Positions 1-6,280 of a DNA stretch of 10,907 nucleotides are shown here, one piece after another. Position 1 is the stretch's first letter; every line of letters begins with the position of its first letter. The position numbers and the translations under genes are program-made. Under the pieces are notes generated by a model, which saw only the letters and a program-made list of their open reading frames with translations, searched no databases and was not told the origin of the DNA. Source of the DNA: CAZDAW01 sp964503685 (GTDB lineage Bacteria > Chloroflexota > Anaerolineae > Anaerolineales > Anaerolineaceae); NCBI GenBank assembly GCA_964503685.1, contig CAZDAW010000112.1:1-10907 (forward strand), written 5' to 3'.

Positions 1-39
1 AGACTTGGGTTAAAATAGATGAATTTTTAAAATTGGCGC

Positions 40-66
40 TTGCAAAACTGCAACATGAGGTATAAT
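40..66 (+). promoter_or_regulatory. Putative promoter of the PAS-GGDEF gene
   Basis: A perfect -10 hexamer TATAAT lies at 61-66. The best -35 match is TTGCAA at 40-45, giving a 15-bp spacer, shorter than the ideal 17. Transcription would start near 73 and leave a leader of about 100 nt before the ATG at 172. A small inverted repeat, TTGCA-N4-TGCAA (40-53), begins at the -35 and runs into the spacer; it could be a regulator site or chance. A weaker alternative -10 (GATAAT, 146-151) lies close to the gene with a poor -35. The call rests on sequence match only. Confidence 0.4.
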
Positions 67-171
67 GGGGCGATATATTAATCAGTCGTTGAAAGATTTT
101 TCACGATAGGAATTACGGTTACGTTGCACTGATGTTGTTGGGGACGATAATCTGGCAAACCGACAATCTAT

Positions 172-2133
172 ATGAAGACTGACCGGTATTTCTGGACGAA
201 GCTGATCGTTACGTCGGCTTTGATTTTGTTATATGTGATTGGCTACAGATCTATCAGCCCGATCTTTGGGCCGATGGTGGGGATATTATCCACGCTGCCT
301 GTTTCGATTGGCGGGTGGCTGCTTGGAACCTGGGGCGGCCTTGCTGGTTCCGTCATTTTGATTGGCTGTAATTATTTCTTGATGGATTACAACGATATCG
401 TGCGCTTAAACCAGCTTGGGGTTCATGATTTTTTGCTCATCGCTGTTCTCCTGCTGGCTGCCGGTCTGCTTTTTGGCTGGTTAAGCGATAGTCAAAAGCG
501 CCTTTCCTGCGAAGTGAACTCGCATCGTAAGCTTGTGCTTAATTTAAAAGCGATGCAAGCCAAATATGAAAGCATTATCCAATGCAACCCGGCAGCCGTT
601 TTCCTGGTTGATGACCGCGCCCGTATCCTGGAAGTGAATCCATCCGCCTGTAATTTAACCGGGTATAAAAGCGACGGATTATTAAAATACCAGCTTGGTG
701 ATCTGGTGGATCTCGATCAGAAAGAAATTTTCGCGCAGATGTGGAAGGACTTCCAAAAAAATGGACAGGCGGATGGGGAGCTGGCATTAACCCGATCCGA
801 TCATCAACCCTTATACATTGAATACCGTGTGGTTAAAGGGAATAAATCGGGAATGAATCTGTTTATCGCCACAGATATTACCGCTCGCAAGCAAAGTGAA
901 ATGCTTGCTCAAGAATCAGAAAAGCGCCTGGCAAAAATGTTCCAGACGAACCTGGCATTGGGCTGCATCATTGAACAGGCAGGCGACGTTATTCTCGATA
1001 TTACCCCAGGCTTTACCCGGCTTGTGGGATATTCGCGTGATGAGGCCATTGGTAAAACTCTCACAGAGTTGGATATCTGGGTTGACCTGCAGGAATACCG
1101 AAAAGCGGTCGCAAAGCCCGGGTTGCCCGCTTCATTGTCCAATAAACCTATCCAGTTCCGCAAGAAATCGGGTGAGACGGGTGATGGATTGTTCTCGTTT
1201 GAACCGATCAATTATCAGAGCAAACCGTGTATTTTATGTATGGGAATAGACGCGACGAAAACCGCGCTGGAAGAAGATATAATCCACAGCCGGAAGGAAA
1301 TTGTGGATACGATCCTGTCTTCAGCGCCTATCGGCATCATGCTGGTTCGTAACCGCTGCATCGAATGGCTGAACGACCGCCTGCAGGAAATGGTCAGCTA
1401 TTCGGCAGATCAACTCATCGGACAGGATACCCGGATATTATATCCCACCCGGAAAGAGTACGAACTGGTAGGCAAAGAGCTGTATTGTGAATCAGGTCGC
1501 TTCGGCGTCGGGCAGATAGACACACGCTGGGTGCGCCGTGACGGCATGGTGATGGATGTTCACCTTCAGGTGCATGATCTCGATAAAGAGGATATCGACA
1601 AGGGACAGATCGTAGCCGTTGTGGATATCACCGAACGCAAACGCGTCGAAGAAAGCCTGCGTTACATGAGCACGCATGATACATTGACCGGGCTGTATAA
1701 CCGGGCCTATTTTGAAGAAGAACTGACCCGCCTGGCCAAGAGCCGCCATTTTCCCCTGAGCTTTTTGATCTGCGATGTAGATGGCTTGAAGCAAACCAAT
1801 GATACCAGTGGCCATTTTATTGGCGATAAACTGTTGATTACTGCCGCCCAGGCATTGCGCGCGGCCTTTCGCGACGAAGATATTATAGCCCGTCTGGGCG
1901 GTGATGAGTTCATCGTTCTGCTGCCCGATACTGGAGAGGATGCGGCTGATCTCATTATTGACCGTATTCATAATGAATTAATGAAGATTGCTCAACAACC
2001 CGGACAAACCCATGTGGATTTATCGATCGGTTTTGCCAGCGCCCGAAACGCCTCCGAAATTTCGGCCGCCCTCCGCAGAGCCGATCAGCGGATGTACCAG
2101 GATAAGGTTTTCCATAAAAGTCAGAATAATTAA
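172..2133 (+). CDS. Membrane-anchored PAS-PAS-PAS-GGDEF diguanylate cyclase
   Basis: This 653-residue protein should make cyclic di-GMP from two GTP at the inner face of the membrane. Residues about 10-104 are hydrophobic and form three or four membrane segments, in the style of an integral-membrane sensor module. Three PAS domains follow (about 128-240, 250-365 and 375-490); the first and third end in the usual DIT-x-RK type linker (DITARK, DITERK). The GGDEF domain fills about 500-645, with LTGLYNR at 505-511, the metal-binding CDVDGLK segment at 534-540 and GGDEF at 576-580. RDED at 567-570, five residues before GGDEF, matches the RxxD product-inhibition site. There is no EAL domain. The ATG at 172 is the only usual start after an in-frame TAA at 148, but no clear Shine-Dalgarno precedes it. 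The ligands of the PAS domains and membrane module cannot be read from sequence. Confidence 0.93.
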   Translation: MKTDRYFWTKLIVTSALILLYVIGYRSISPIFGPMVGILSTLPVSIGGWLLGTWGGLAGSVILIGCNYFLMDYNDIVRLNQLGVHDFLLIAVLLLAAGLLFGWLSDSQKRLSCEVNSHRKLVLNLKAMQAKYESIIQCNPAAVFLVDDRARILEVNPSACNLTGYKSDGLLKYQLGDLVDLDQKEIFAQMWKDFQKNGQADGELALTRSDHQPLYIEYRVVKGNKSGMNLFIATDITARKQSEMLAQESEKRLAKMFQTNLALGCIIEQAGDVILDITPGFTRLVGYSRDEAIGKTLTELDIWVDLQEYRKAVAKPGLPASLSNKPIQFRKKSGETGDGLFSFEPINYQSKPCILCMGIDATKTALEEDIIHSRKEIVDTILSSAPIGIMLVRNRCIEWLNDRLQEMVSYSADQLIGQDTRILYPTRKEYELVGKELYCESGRFGVGQIDTRWVRRDGMVMDVHLQVHDLDKEDIDKGQIVAVVDITERKRVEESLRYMSTHDTLTGLYNRAYFEEELTRLAKSRHFPLSFLICDVDGLKQTNDTSGHFIGDKLLITAAQALRAAFRDEDIIARLGGDEFIVLLPDTGEDAADLIIDRIHNELMKIAQQPGQTHVDLSIGFASARNASEISAALRRADQRMYQDKVFHKSQNN

Positions 2134-2189
2134 TTCAGGTTACCACCTGGCTGTCATTGAGATTCATTTCTCTTTATTAATTTGAACTC

Positions 2190-2218
2190 TTGACAAATGA
2201 ACTATTAATTCATACAAT
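2190..2218 (+). promoter_or_regulatory. Near-consensus sigma-70-type promoter of the TetR/ABC operon
   Basis: TTGACA at 2190-2195 is a perfect -35. TACAAT at 2213-2218 matches five of six -10 positions, and the spacer is the ideal 17 bp. Transcription should begin around 2224-2226, only about 16 nt before the proposed start codon at 2241. The spacer and everything downstream are filled by repeated ATGAAC/RTTCAT half-sites, so bound repressor would directly occlude RNA polymerase. This is the strongest promoter match in the window and probably serves the four genes up to 5583. Confidence 0.8.
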
Positions 2219-2246
2219 ATGAACCAATGGTTCATATTGTATGAAT
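2197..2246. promoter_or_regulatory. Phased TetR operator array with a perfect 39-bp palindrome
   Basis: Arms of 19 bp at 2208-2226 and 2228-2246 are perfect reverse complements around a single base at 2227. Within and just upstream of this, six-base half-sites start at 2197 (ATGAAC), 2208 (ATTCAT), 2219 (ATGAAC), 2230 (GTTCAT) and 2241 (ATGAAT), exactly 11 bp apart and alternating in orientation. This gives two 17-bp sites of the form ATGAAC-N5-RTTCAT, at 2197-2213 and 2219-2235, with centres 22 bp apart. The first fills the -35/-10 spacer and the second covers the expected transcription start. The adjacent TetR-family gene is the obvious ligand, acting by autorepression; that assignment is inference. 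Confidence 0.8.
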
Positions 2247-2936
2247 GATTCAATAGATTGGCTTCCGGTTCAAAATTACATCATCCAGCTTGAAAAAAAA
2301 GGAATGGTCACGCGGACTTTCCGTCGCCTGGATGCCGAAAAACAGCAGGCGATCATATTTGCCATCCTCGATGAAGCCGCGGAACAAAATCCCTCCGACC
2401 TCAATATCAAGAATGTCGCCCGGCGGGCTGATGTAGCGGTTGGTTCCCTGTACGCTTATTTCACCAACCGAGAACGTATGTTGAACTTCGCGGTTGAAAT
2501 ATGCGTCCGCTATTTTGTGGATGCTTTTGGTGAATCCCGCCCGTATTTTGATTCACTTACGCTGCGTGAAGCGCTGCGACTTTATCTTTCCTATGGGATC
2601 GAATGGAGCCGCCAACAGGCTGCATTTTTGCGCCTGTTCGCCAAAGCGGCTTACGGGGGCGATGAGAAATTGAGCGCTCAATTGGTCACCCCGATTGCCA
2701 ACGCAATGTTCGATTTGGTGAAAGAATTGTTGATCCGGGCCGCTCAAAGAGGCGAAATTCGCTCCGATATTGATATTGACACAACCGCGCGCCTGGTAAA
2801 CGTGTTGATGATTGCCGTTGGCGACAGCAAGTTAATCCCTTATTTGAACCATTATTTTCTGATTCATACCGACGCACGTTCCACCGAAGAACTGATCGAG
2901 GAACTGATCGATTTCGTTTTACGCAGTATCGGATGA
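2241..2936 (+). CDS. TetR/AcrR-family transcriptional repressor
   Basis: This 231-residue protein has a TetR-type DNA-binding domain at about 28-80. The helix-turn-helix runs through LNIKNVARRADVAVGS (54-69) and the family's LYAYF recognition-helix signature (70-74). The rest is helical and divergent, as expected for a ligand-binding and dimerisation domain. It is the first gene of an operon with an ABC exporter and a reductase, the usual place for a repressor that is relieved by the exported compound. The ATG at 2241 lies inside the operator palindrome, about 16 nt from the predicted transcript end, and has no Shine-Dalgarno. The alternative ATG at 2304 (residue 22) has AAGGA directly abutting it, too close for normal use, but it would still leave the DNA-binding domain whole. 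The ligand is unknown. Confidence 0.9.
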   Translation: MNDSIDWLPVQNYIIQLEKKGMVTRTFRRLDAEKQQAIIFAILDEAAEQNPSDLNIKNVARRADVAVGSLYAYFTNRERMLNFAVEICVRYFVDAFGESRPYFDSLTLREALRLYLSYGIEWSRQQAAFLRLFAKAAYGGDEKLSAQLVTPIANAMFDLVKELLIRAAQRGEIRSDIDIDTTARLVNVLMIAVGDSKLIPYLNHYFLIHTDARSTEELIEELIDFVLRSIG

Positions 2937-2952
2937 AGAAATTGGATATGGA

Positions 2953-3903
2953 ATGCCTAAAATTGTATTAAAGACGGAACATCTTGAAAAGCACTTCGGT
3001 TCGTTAACTGCCGTAAAAGACCTGAATCTTGAGGTGTATCAGGGGGAGATATTCGGTTTTCTGGGCCCGAACGGAGCTGGGAAAACCACCTCGATTAACA
3101 TGATGTGCGGGTTGTTGAAGCCGGATAAGGGGCAGGTTTTTCTGAATGAGCATGGCGTTATTTCTGGGAGTTCTGAAGTTCACCGCATGATCGGCGTTTG
3201 TCCCCAGAATATTGTCTTGTGGAACAAATTAACTTGCCTGGAACAACTGATCTTTATGGGCGAGATGTATGGCGTCTCACGCCGGGTTGCCCGTCAGAGA
3301 GGAAAAGAGTTGTTAGCCATTATAGGTCTGGAAGAAAAGACCAACAAGCTTGCCGCCGCGCTTTCGGGTGGCATGCAGAGGCGTTTGAACCTCATCATGG
3401 CGCTCGTTCATGACCCGCAAGTTTTGGTTCTGGATGAGCCGGAGGCCGGTCTGGATCCGCAAAGCCGAATATTGGTGCGTGAATATATCCGTCATTGGGC
3501 CGGTCAGGAAGGCAGAACGGTCATTCTGACGACCCACAACATGGACGAAGCGGATCGGATGGCCAGCCGAGTGGCCATCATTGATCGGGGTAAATTACTG
3601 GTTGTCGATACCCCCGAGGCGCTTAAACGCCGTCTGGGTGAAGGCGATGTGCTGGAAATCGATCTGGCCGAAAATCACCTCGAAGCGCGCCGGCAGGTGT
3701 TGGATAAAATTCGTCAGTTGATTCCTGATACGATGATGCCGGGTAATGTATTGACTGCCCGGGCAGTCAACCTGGCGGCGCAATTGCCTGCAATCATGGA
3801 TGTGATGAAGTCTTCGGGTGTTCAAATCGGTGAGATTCGGCTGCATGAGAATACCCTGGAAGACGTGTTTATTTCATTGACCGGAAGGAGATTGCGTGAA
3901 TGA
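2953..3903 (+). CDS. ABC-2 type transporter, ATP-binding subunit
   Basis: This 316-residue cytoplasmic ATPase should power the permease encoded next to it. All nucleotide-binding motifs are present: Walker A GPNGAGKTT (38-46), Q-loop glutamine in CPQN (Q85), signature LSGGMQRR (137-144), Walker B VLVLDE (157-162) with catalytic E162, D-loop AGLD (165-168) and switch histidine H195. About 90 residues after the core form the C-terminal extension common in drug, lipid or polysaccharide exporters of the DrrA/CcmA type. It begins 16 nt after the repressor stop and overlaps the permease start by 4 nt (ATGA), so translation is probably coupled. The gene tells us it is an exporter ATPase but not what is exported. 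Confidence 0.95.
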   Translation: MPKIVLKTEHLEKHFGSLTAVKDLNLEVYQGEIFGFLGPNGAGKTTSINMMCGLLKPDKGQVFLNEHGVISGSSEVHRMIGVCPQNIVLWNKLTCLEQLIFMGEMYGVSRRVARQRGKELLAIIGLEEKTNKLAAALSGGMQRRLNLIMALVHDPQVLVLDEPEAGLDPQSRILVREYIRHWAGQEGRTVILTTHNMDEADRMASRVAIIDRGKLLVVDTPEALKRRLGEGDVLEIDLAENHLEARRQVLDKIRQLIPDTMMPGNVLTARAVNLAAQLPAIMDVMKSSGVQIGEIRLHENTLEDVFISLTGRRLRE

Positions 3904-5060
3904 ATTTAAAGCGCTTTCTGAGTGTGTTCCGCAAAACCATGTTAGAGCAATTGCGCAGCATTTGGGATTTGTTATTGGTGCTGATATTGGTTCCCGGGTT
4001 CATTTTCATGTACTGGTCTTTTATGGGCGGGGGATCGACTTCCTATAAATTACTGGTGGTCAATCAGGATAGCGGAATTTGCCAGGCGGGCGGGAGCAAT
4101 TCGAGCTGCGCCGAACAGGTGATTGATGCGATGCGCCAATTGCAGTACGCCAGCGGCGCAGAAATGTTAAAAATTGAATATCAGTCCAGCCGGGACGAAG
4201 CTGAGGCCATCCTGCGCAACCGCGGCGCGGCGGCATTGATGATCTTCCCGCCAGATTTTACGACATCGCTCAACCGGCTTGAAAAACCTTCAACCGTCAC
4301 TTTTGTCGGCGATTTGACTAACCCTTACTATTCCGTAGCGGCAATCTTTGCCAATGCCGCACTGGACGATTACACCCGCCTGGTTGCCAATCAGCCGCGG
4401 CCGGTTCTGATCGCCGAGGAGATGCTGGGTCATTCGGGGGGGCGCACTGAATTTGAGCTATATGTGCCAGGCCTGTTGATTGCTGCGGTAACGATGATCA
4501 TTTTCTCGGTGTCTATCGCCGTCGCCCGTGAGGTCGAAAGCGGCGCCCTTCGCCGCTTGCAACTCACCCATGTTTCTTCATTTGAGCTATTAGGTGGGAT
4601 CAGCCTGGTTTATATTCTCCTCGGATTGCTCTCGATCGTGCTTTCATTTTTGACCGCGTGCGCGTTGGGTTTTCGCAGCCAGGGCCCAATGTGGGTGGCC
4701 GTTCTGATCAACGTCCTGACAGCGGTGGCCTCAATCGGTGTTGGAATAATGACGGCCTGTTTTTCGCGCACGGTCGCCCGTGCGGCGATCATTGCCAACT
4801 TCCCGCTCCTGATCATGCTTTTTTTCTCCGGGGCGGTTTTCCCGATGCCGCAGTTCACCCTGTTTACCATTGGCGGACGGGCGATTCGCTTGTTTGACCT
4901 TATCCCGCAGACCCATGCGGTATTGGCCCTCAATAAGATATTATCATTGGGCGCCGGCTTTGGCGACGTCGTCTACGAAATAGCTGCGCTGTTGATCCTT
5001 GCGGCGATCTATTTTCTGTTTGGCGGGTGGCTGTTTAAGAAAATTCAAATGCAGTCCTGA
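3900..5060 (+). CDS. ABC-2 type transporter, permease subunit
   Basis: This 386-residue protein has the layout of the ABC-2 permease family with a large external domain. There is one membrane helix near residues 22-41, then an extracytoplasmic region of about 145 residues, then a C-terminal block of helices (about 190-210, 233-256, 264-288, 293-316 and 360-378). The stretch EVESGALRRLQLTHVSS (211-227) is the typical coupling segment facing the ATPase. C61 and C70 lie in the external region and could pair. The start overlaps the ATPase stop, and AGGAG at 3886-3890 sits 9 nt upstream. Being a single permease gene beside a single ATPase gene, it probably works as a homodimer. The substrate is unknown; hydrophobic drugs or lipids are typical of the family. 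Confidence 0.92.
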   Translation: MNLKRFLSVFRKTMLEQLRSIWDLLLVLILVPGFIFMYWSFMGGGSTSYKLLVVNQDSGICQAGGSNSSCAEQVIDAMRQLQYASGAEMLKIEYQSSRDEAEAILRNRGAAALMIFPPDFTTSLNRLEKPSTVTFVGDLTNPYYSVAAIFANAALDDYTRLVANQPRPVLIAEEMLGHSGGRTEFELYVPGLLIAAVTMIIFSVSIAVAREVESGALRRLQLTHVSSFELLGGISLVYILLGLLSIVLSFLTACALGFRSQGPMWVAVLINVLTAVASIGVGIMTACFSRTVARAAIIANFPLLIMLFFSGAVFPMPQFTLFTIGGRAIRLFDLIPQTHAVLALNKILSLGAGFGDVVYEIAALLILAAIYFLFGGWLFKKIQMQS

Positions 5061-5094
5061 TTTTTATAAAAGAATTGAGGCAAGGTAAAATCTA

Positions 5095-5583
5095 ATGTCG
5101 AATCAAACAAATTTCTCTCAAATAAAGCGAATATTTAAAGTCGTGAATAAATTCATGCTGTTCATGTGGCGGTCGGGTATGGTCCCTTATATCAACTTTT
5201 GGCCGGCTGTGGTTGGGCGCATCATGGTGATTACTCATATAGGCCGCAAGTCTGGCGTGAAACATCAGACGCCTGTCAACTACACTATTTTCGATGAGGA
5301 TATCTATTGCACAACCATGCCCGGCGCCGATTGGTATCGTAATATAAAGGCCAATCCGCAGGTTGAAGTATGGCTGCCCAATGGGCGCTGGAGCGGTACG
5401 GCAGAAGAAGTGCCCCTCGATATGGCGCACCTGTCTATATTTCGACAGGTTTTAATCGATAGCGGTTTTGCCGCTTCAACTTTTGCGGGAATTCACCCGC
5501 GTAAAATAACTGACGCTGATCTTGCGGATGCAGGCCGCGGTTATCACCTTTTCCGCATACAACGCGGTGAAGCAATAGGATAG
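5095..5583 (+). CDS. Deazaflavin (F420)-dependent nitroreductase-family protein
   Basis: This 162-residue single-domain protein resembles the F420H2-dependent quinone/nitro-reductase family (Ddn-like, split beta-barrel). The evidence is the GRKSG motif (50-54) followed by QTPVNY (58-63), and GADWYRNIKANP (77-88) with V-E-V-W after it, matching the family's GADW-x-x-N...P pattern. These segments bind the cofactor phosphate and ring in characterised relatives. It begins 34 nt after the permease, with AAGG at 5082-5085, and no promoter is visible between, so it is probably the last gene of the repressor-exporter operon. A role in reducing the same toxic compound that is exported, or a quinone, is inference. 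F420 rather than FMN as cofactor is also inferred from family. No F420 biosynthesis gene is in the window. Confidence 0.85.
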   Translation: MSNQTNFSQIKRIFKVVNKFMLFMWRSGMVPYINFWPAVVGRIMVITHIGRKSGVKHQTPVNYTIFDEDIYCTTMPGADWYRNIKANPQVEVWLPNGRWSGTAEEVPLDMAHLSIFRQVLIDSGFAASTFAGIHPRKITDADLADAGRGYHLFRIQRGEAIG

Positions 5584-5637
5584 GAACAGCCATCATCATG
5601 AATAAAGTTCAGGTTTATATCCAGTTAATCCCGCTTT

Positions 5638-5672
5638 AAAAAACCGGAGGGTGCGTATGCGGACACACCCTC
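5638..5672 (-). terminator. Intrinsic terminator, best on the minus strand
   Basis: The arms GAGGGTG (5647-5653) and CACCCTC (5666-5672) pair perfectly. After one mismatch, two further pairs close a six-base loop. Read on the minus strand, the stem is followed after three bases by six T (5643-5638), fitting termination of the SpoIIAA-like gene that ends at 5735. On the plus strand the stem is followed only by ACTTTCTT, so it may stop the reductase operon less efficiently. No other terminator candidate lies between the two genes. Confidence 0.6.
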
Positions 5673-5734
5673 ACTTTCTTGCTCAATGAATGGCTGTTTG
5701 AGAAAAACAGATACAGCCTTGATTCCTGAAAGAT

Positions 5735-6097
5735 TTAATTTTGCACTAACCAGTCTTTCGCTTTTTCGATATCTTCAAACAGAACAACATCCTGACCTGA
5801 AAATTTAACGGCCAAATCGAATAGTACTTTCCTCGCTCCGCTGTAACCCACGCCAACTGCCGCCGATTTGTGGGCATGCTTTTTGATTTGCGCTGAACCT
5901 TTCTTGAGAGCGTCTACTGTTTCAGGCGAGGCCGTCGTTCCGCTTACATCTGCCAGCACCAGCACTGAATCTTCCGGTTCCTGGCAGATTATTTTTCCAG
6001 CCTCAGCCACTTCTTGTTTGAAACTGTCTGCGTCTAAATCTCGATAATCACAAAAGAAAATCCTTTTTCCTTGATGGGTTATCCACTGCGATTTCAT
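5735..6097 (-). CDS. SpoIIAA-like / STAS-fold small protein
   Basis: This 120-residue soluble protein resembles the SpoIIAA-like (STAS/SEC14-type) family, which adopts an anti-sigma-antagonist fold. It has an alternating strand/helix pattern: strand KRIFFCDY (11-18), helix 24-38, core strand VLVLADVSGT (45-54), helix 58-74, strand AAVGVGYSG (79-87), helix 88-98, strand VVLFED (104-109) and a final helix. The D50-V-S52-G segment sits at the end of the central strand, where phosphorylatable STAS proteins carry a D-x-S-G motif, so S52 is a candidate switch residue; that is inference. I chose the ATG at 6097 because AAGGAG lies 11 nt upstream on the minus strand; a longer reading frame would need a TTG at 6142 without a ribosome site. 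It is divergent from a chemoreceptor gene and has its own terminator. No partner kinase or sigma factor is nearby. Confidence 0.78.
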   Translation of the reverse strand: MKSQWITHQGKRIFFCDYRDLDADSFKQEVAEAGKIICQEPEDSVLVLADVSGTTASPETVDALKKGSAQIKKHAHKSAAVGVGYSGARKVLFDLAVKFSGQDVVLFEDIEKAKDWLVQN

Positions 6098-6280
6098 TCT
6101 TATAATGTCTCCTTGGTATAAATGAGTAATATATAACATCAATTATTATTATAATAATATAGATATTATGTTGATTGATTTCAGGCTGTGATGAGAGAAA
6201 ATTTATAACATTTTTATTCTTGGAGTAAAGGATGTAATTTATTAGTGTAGATATTGTTAAGTTAATGGGAGGTTTCCGAT
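6098..6280. promoter_or_regulatory. AT-rich divergent intergenic region
   Basis: These 183 bp separate two divergent starts and so must hold promoters in both directions, but I cannot place either with confidence. The stretch 6120-6180 is very AT-rich and contains a perfect 16-bp palindrome, TATTATTA followed by TAATAATA (6144-6159). Such sequence may be a site of DNA melting or protein binding, or simply low complexity. Strong ribosome sites sit at both edges: AAGGAG for the minus gene and GGGAGG for the plus gene. No riboswitch-like fold was recognised. Confidence 0.4.
6267..6272 (+). promoter_or_regulatory. Strong Shine-Dalgarno of the chemoreceptor gene
   Basis: GGGAGG ends 8 nt before the ATG at 6281, an ideal position. 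It fixes the start of the chemoreceptor and contrasts with the two diguanylate cyclase genes, which have no clear ribosome site. Confidence 0.8.

Noticed and set aside
2136..2149. Hairpin CAGGT-TACC-ACCTG just after the first cyclase gene, considered as a terminator.
   Set aside because: The stem has only five pairs and no T-run follows, so read-through to 2190 cannot be excluded or shown.
5585..5698. Inverted repeat AACAGCCAT (5585-5593) and ATGGCTGTT (5690-5698) flanking the terminator region.
   Set aside because: Nine bases separated by nearly 100 nt is not far above chance, and no mobile-element features such as an internal transposase or target duplication accompany it.
6098..6142. Fifteen-codon N-terminal extension of the SpoIIAA-like gene.
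   Set aside because: It would begin at TTG without a ribosome site, whereas the ATG at 6097 has AAGGAG 11 nt upstream and yields the usual family length.
6226..6254. TAAAGGAT followed by GTAGATAT upstream of the chemoreceptor resembles a flagellar sigma-28 promoter.
   Set aside because: The spacing is 13 rather than 11 and only five of eight -10 positions match, which is likely by chance in AT-rich DNA.
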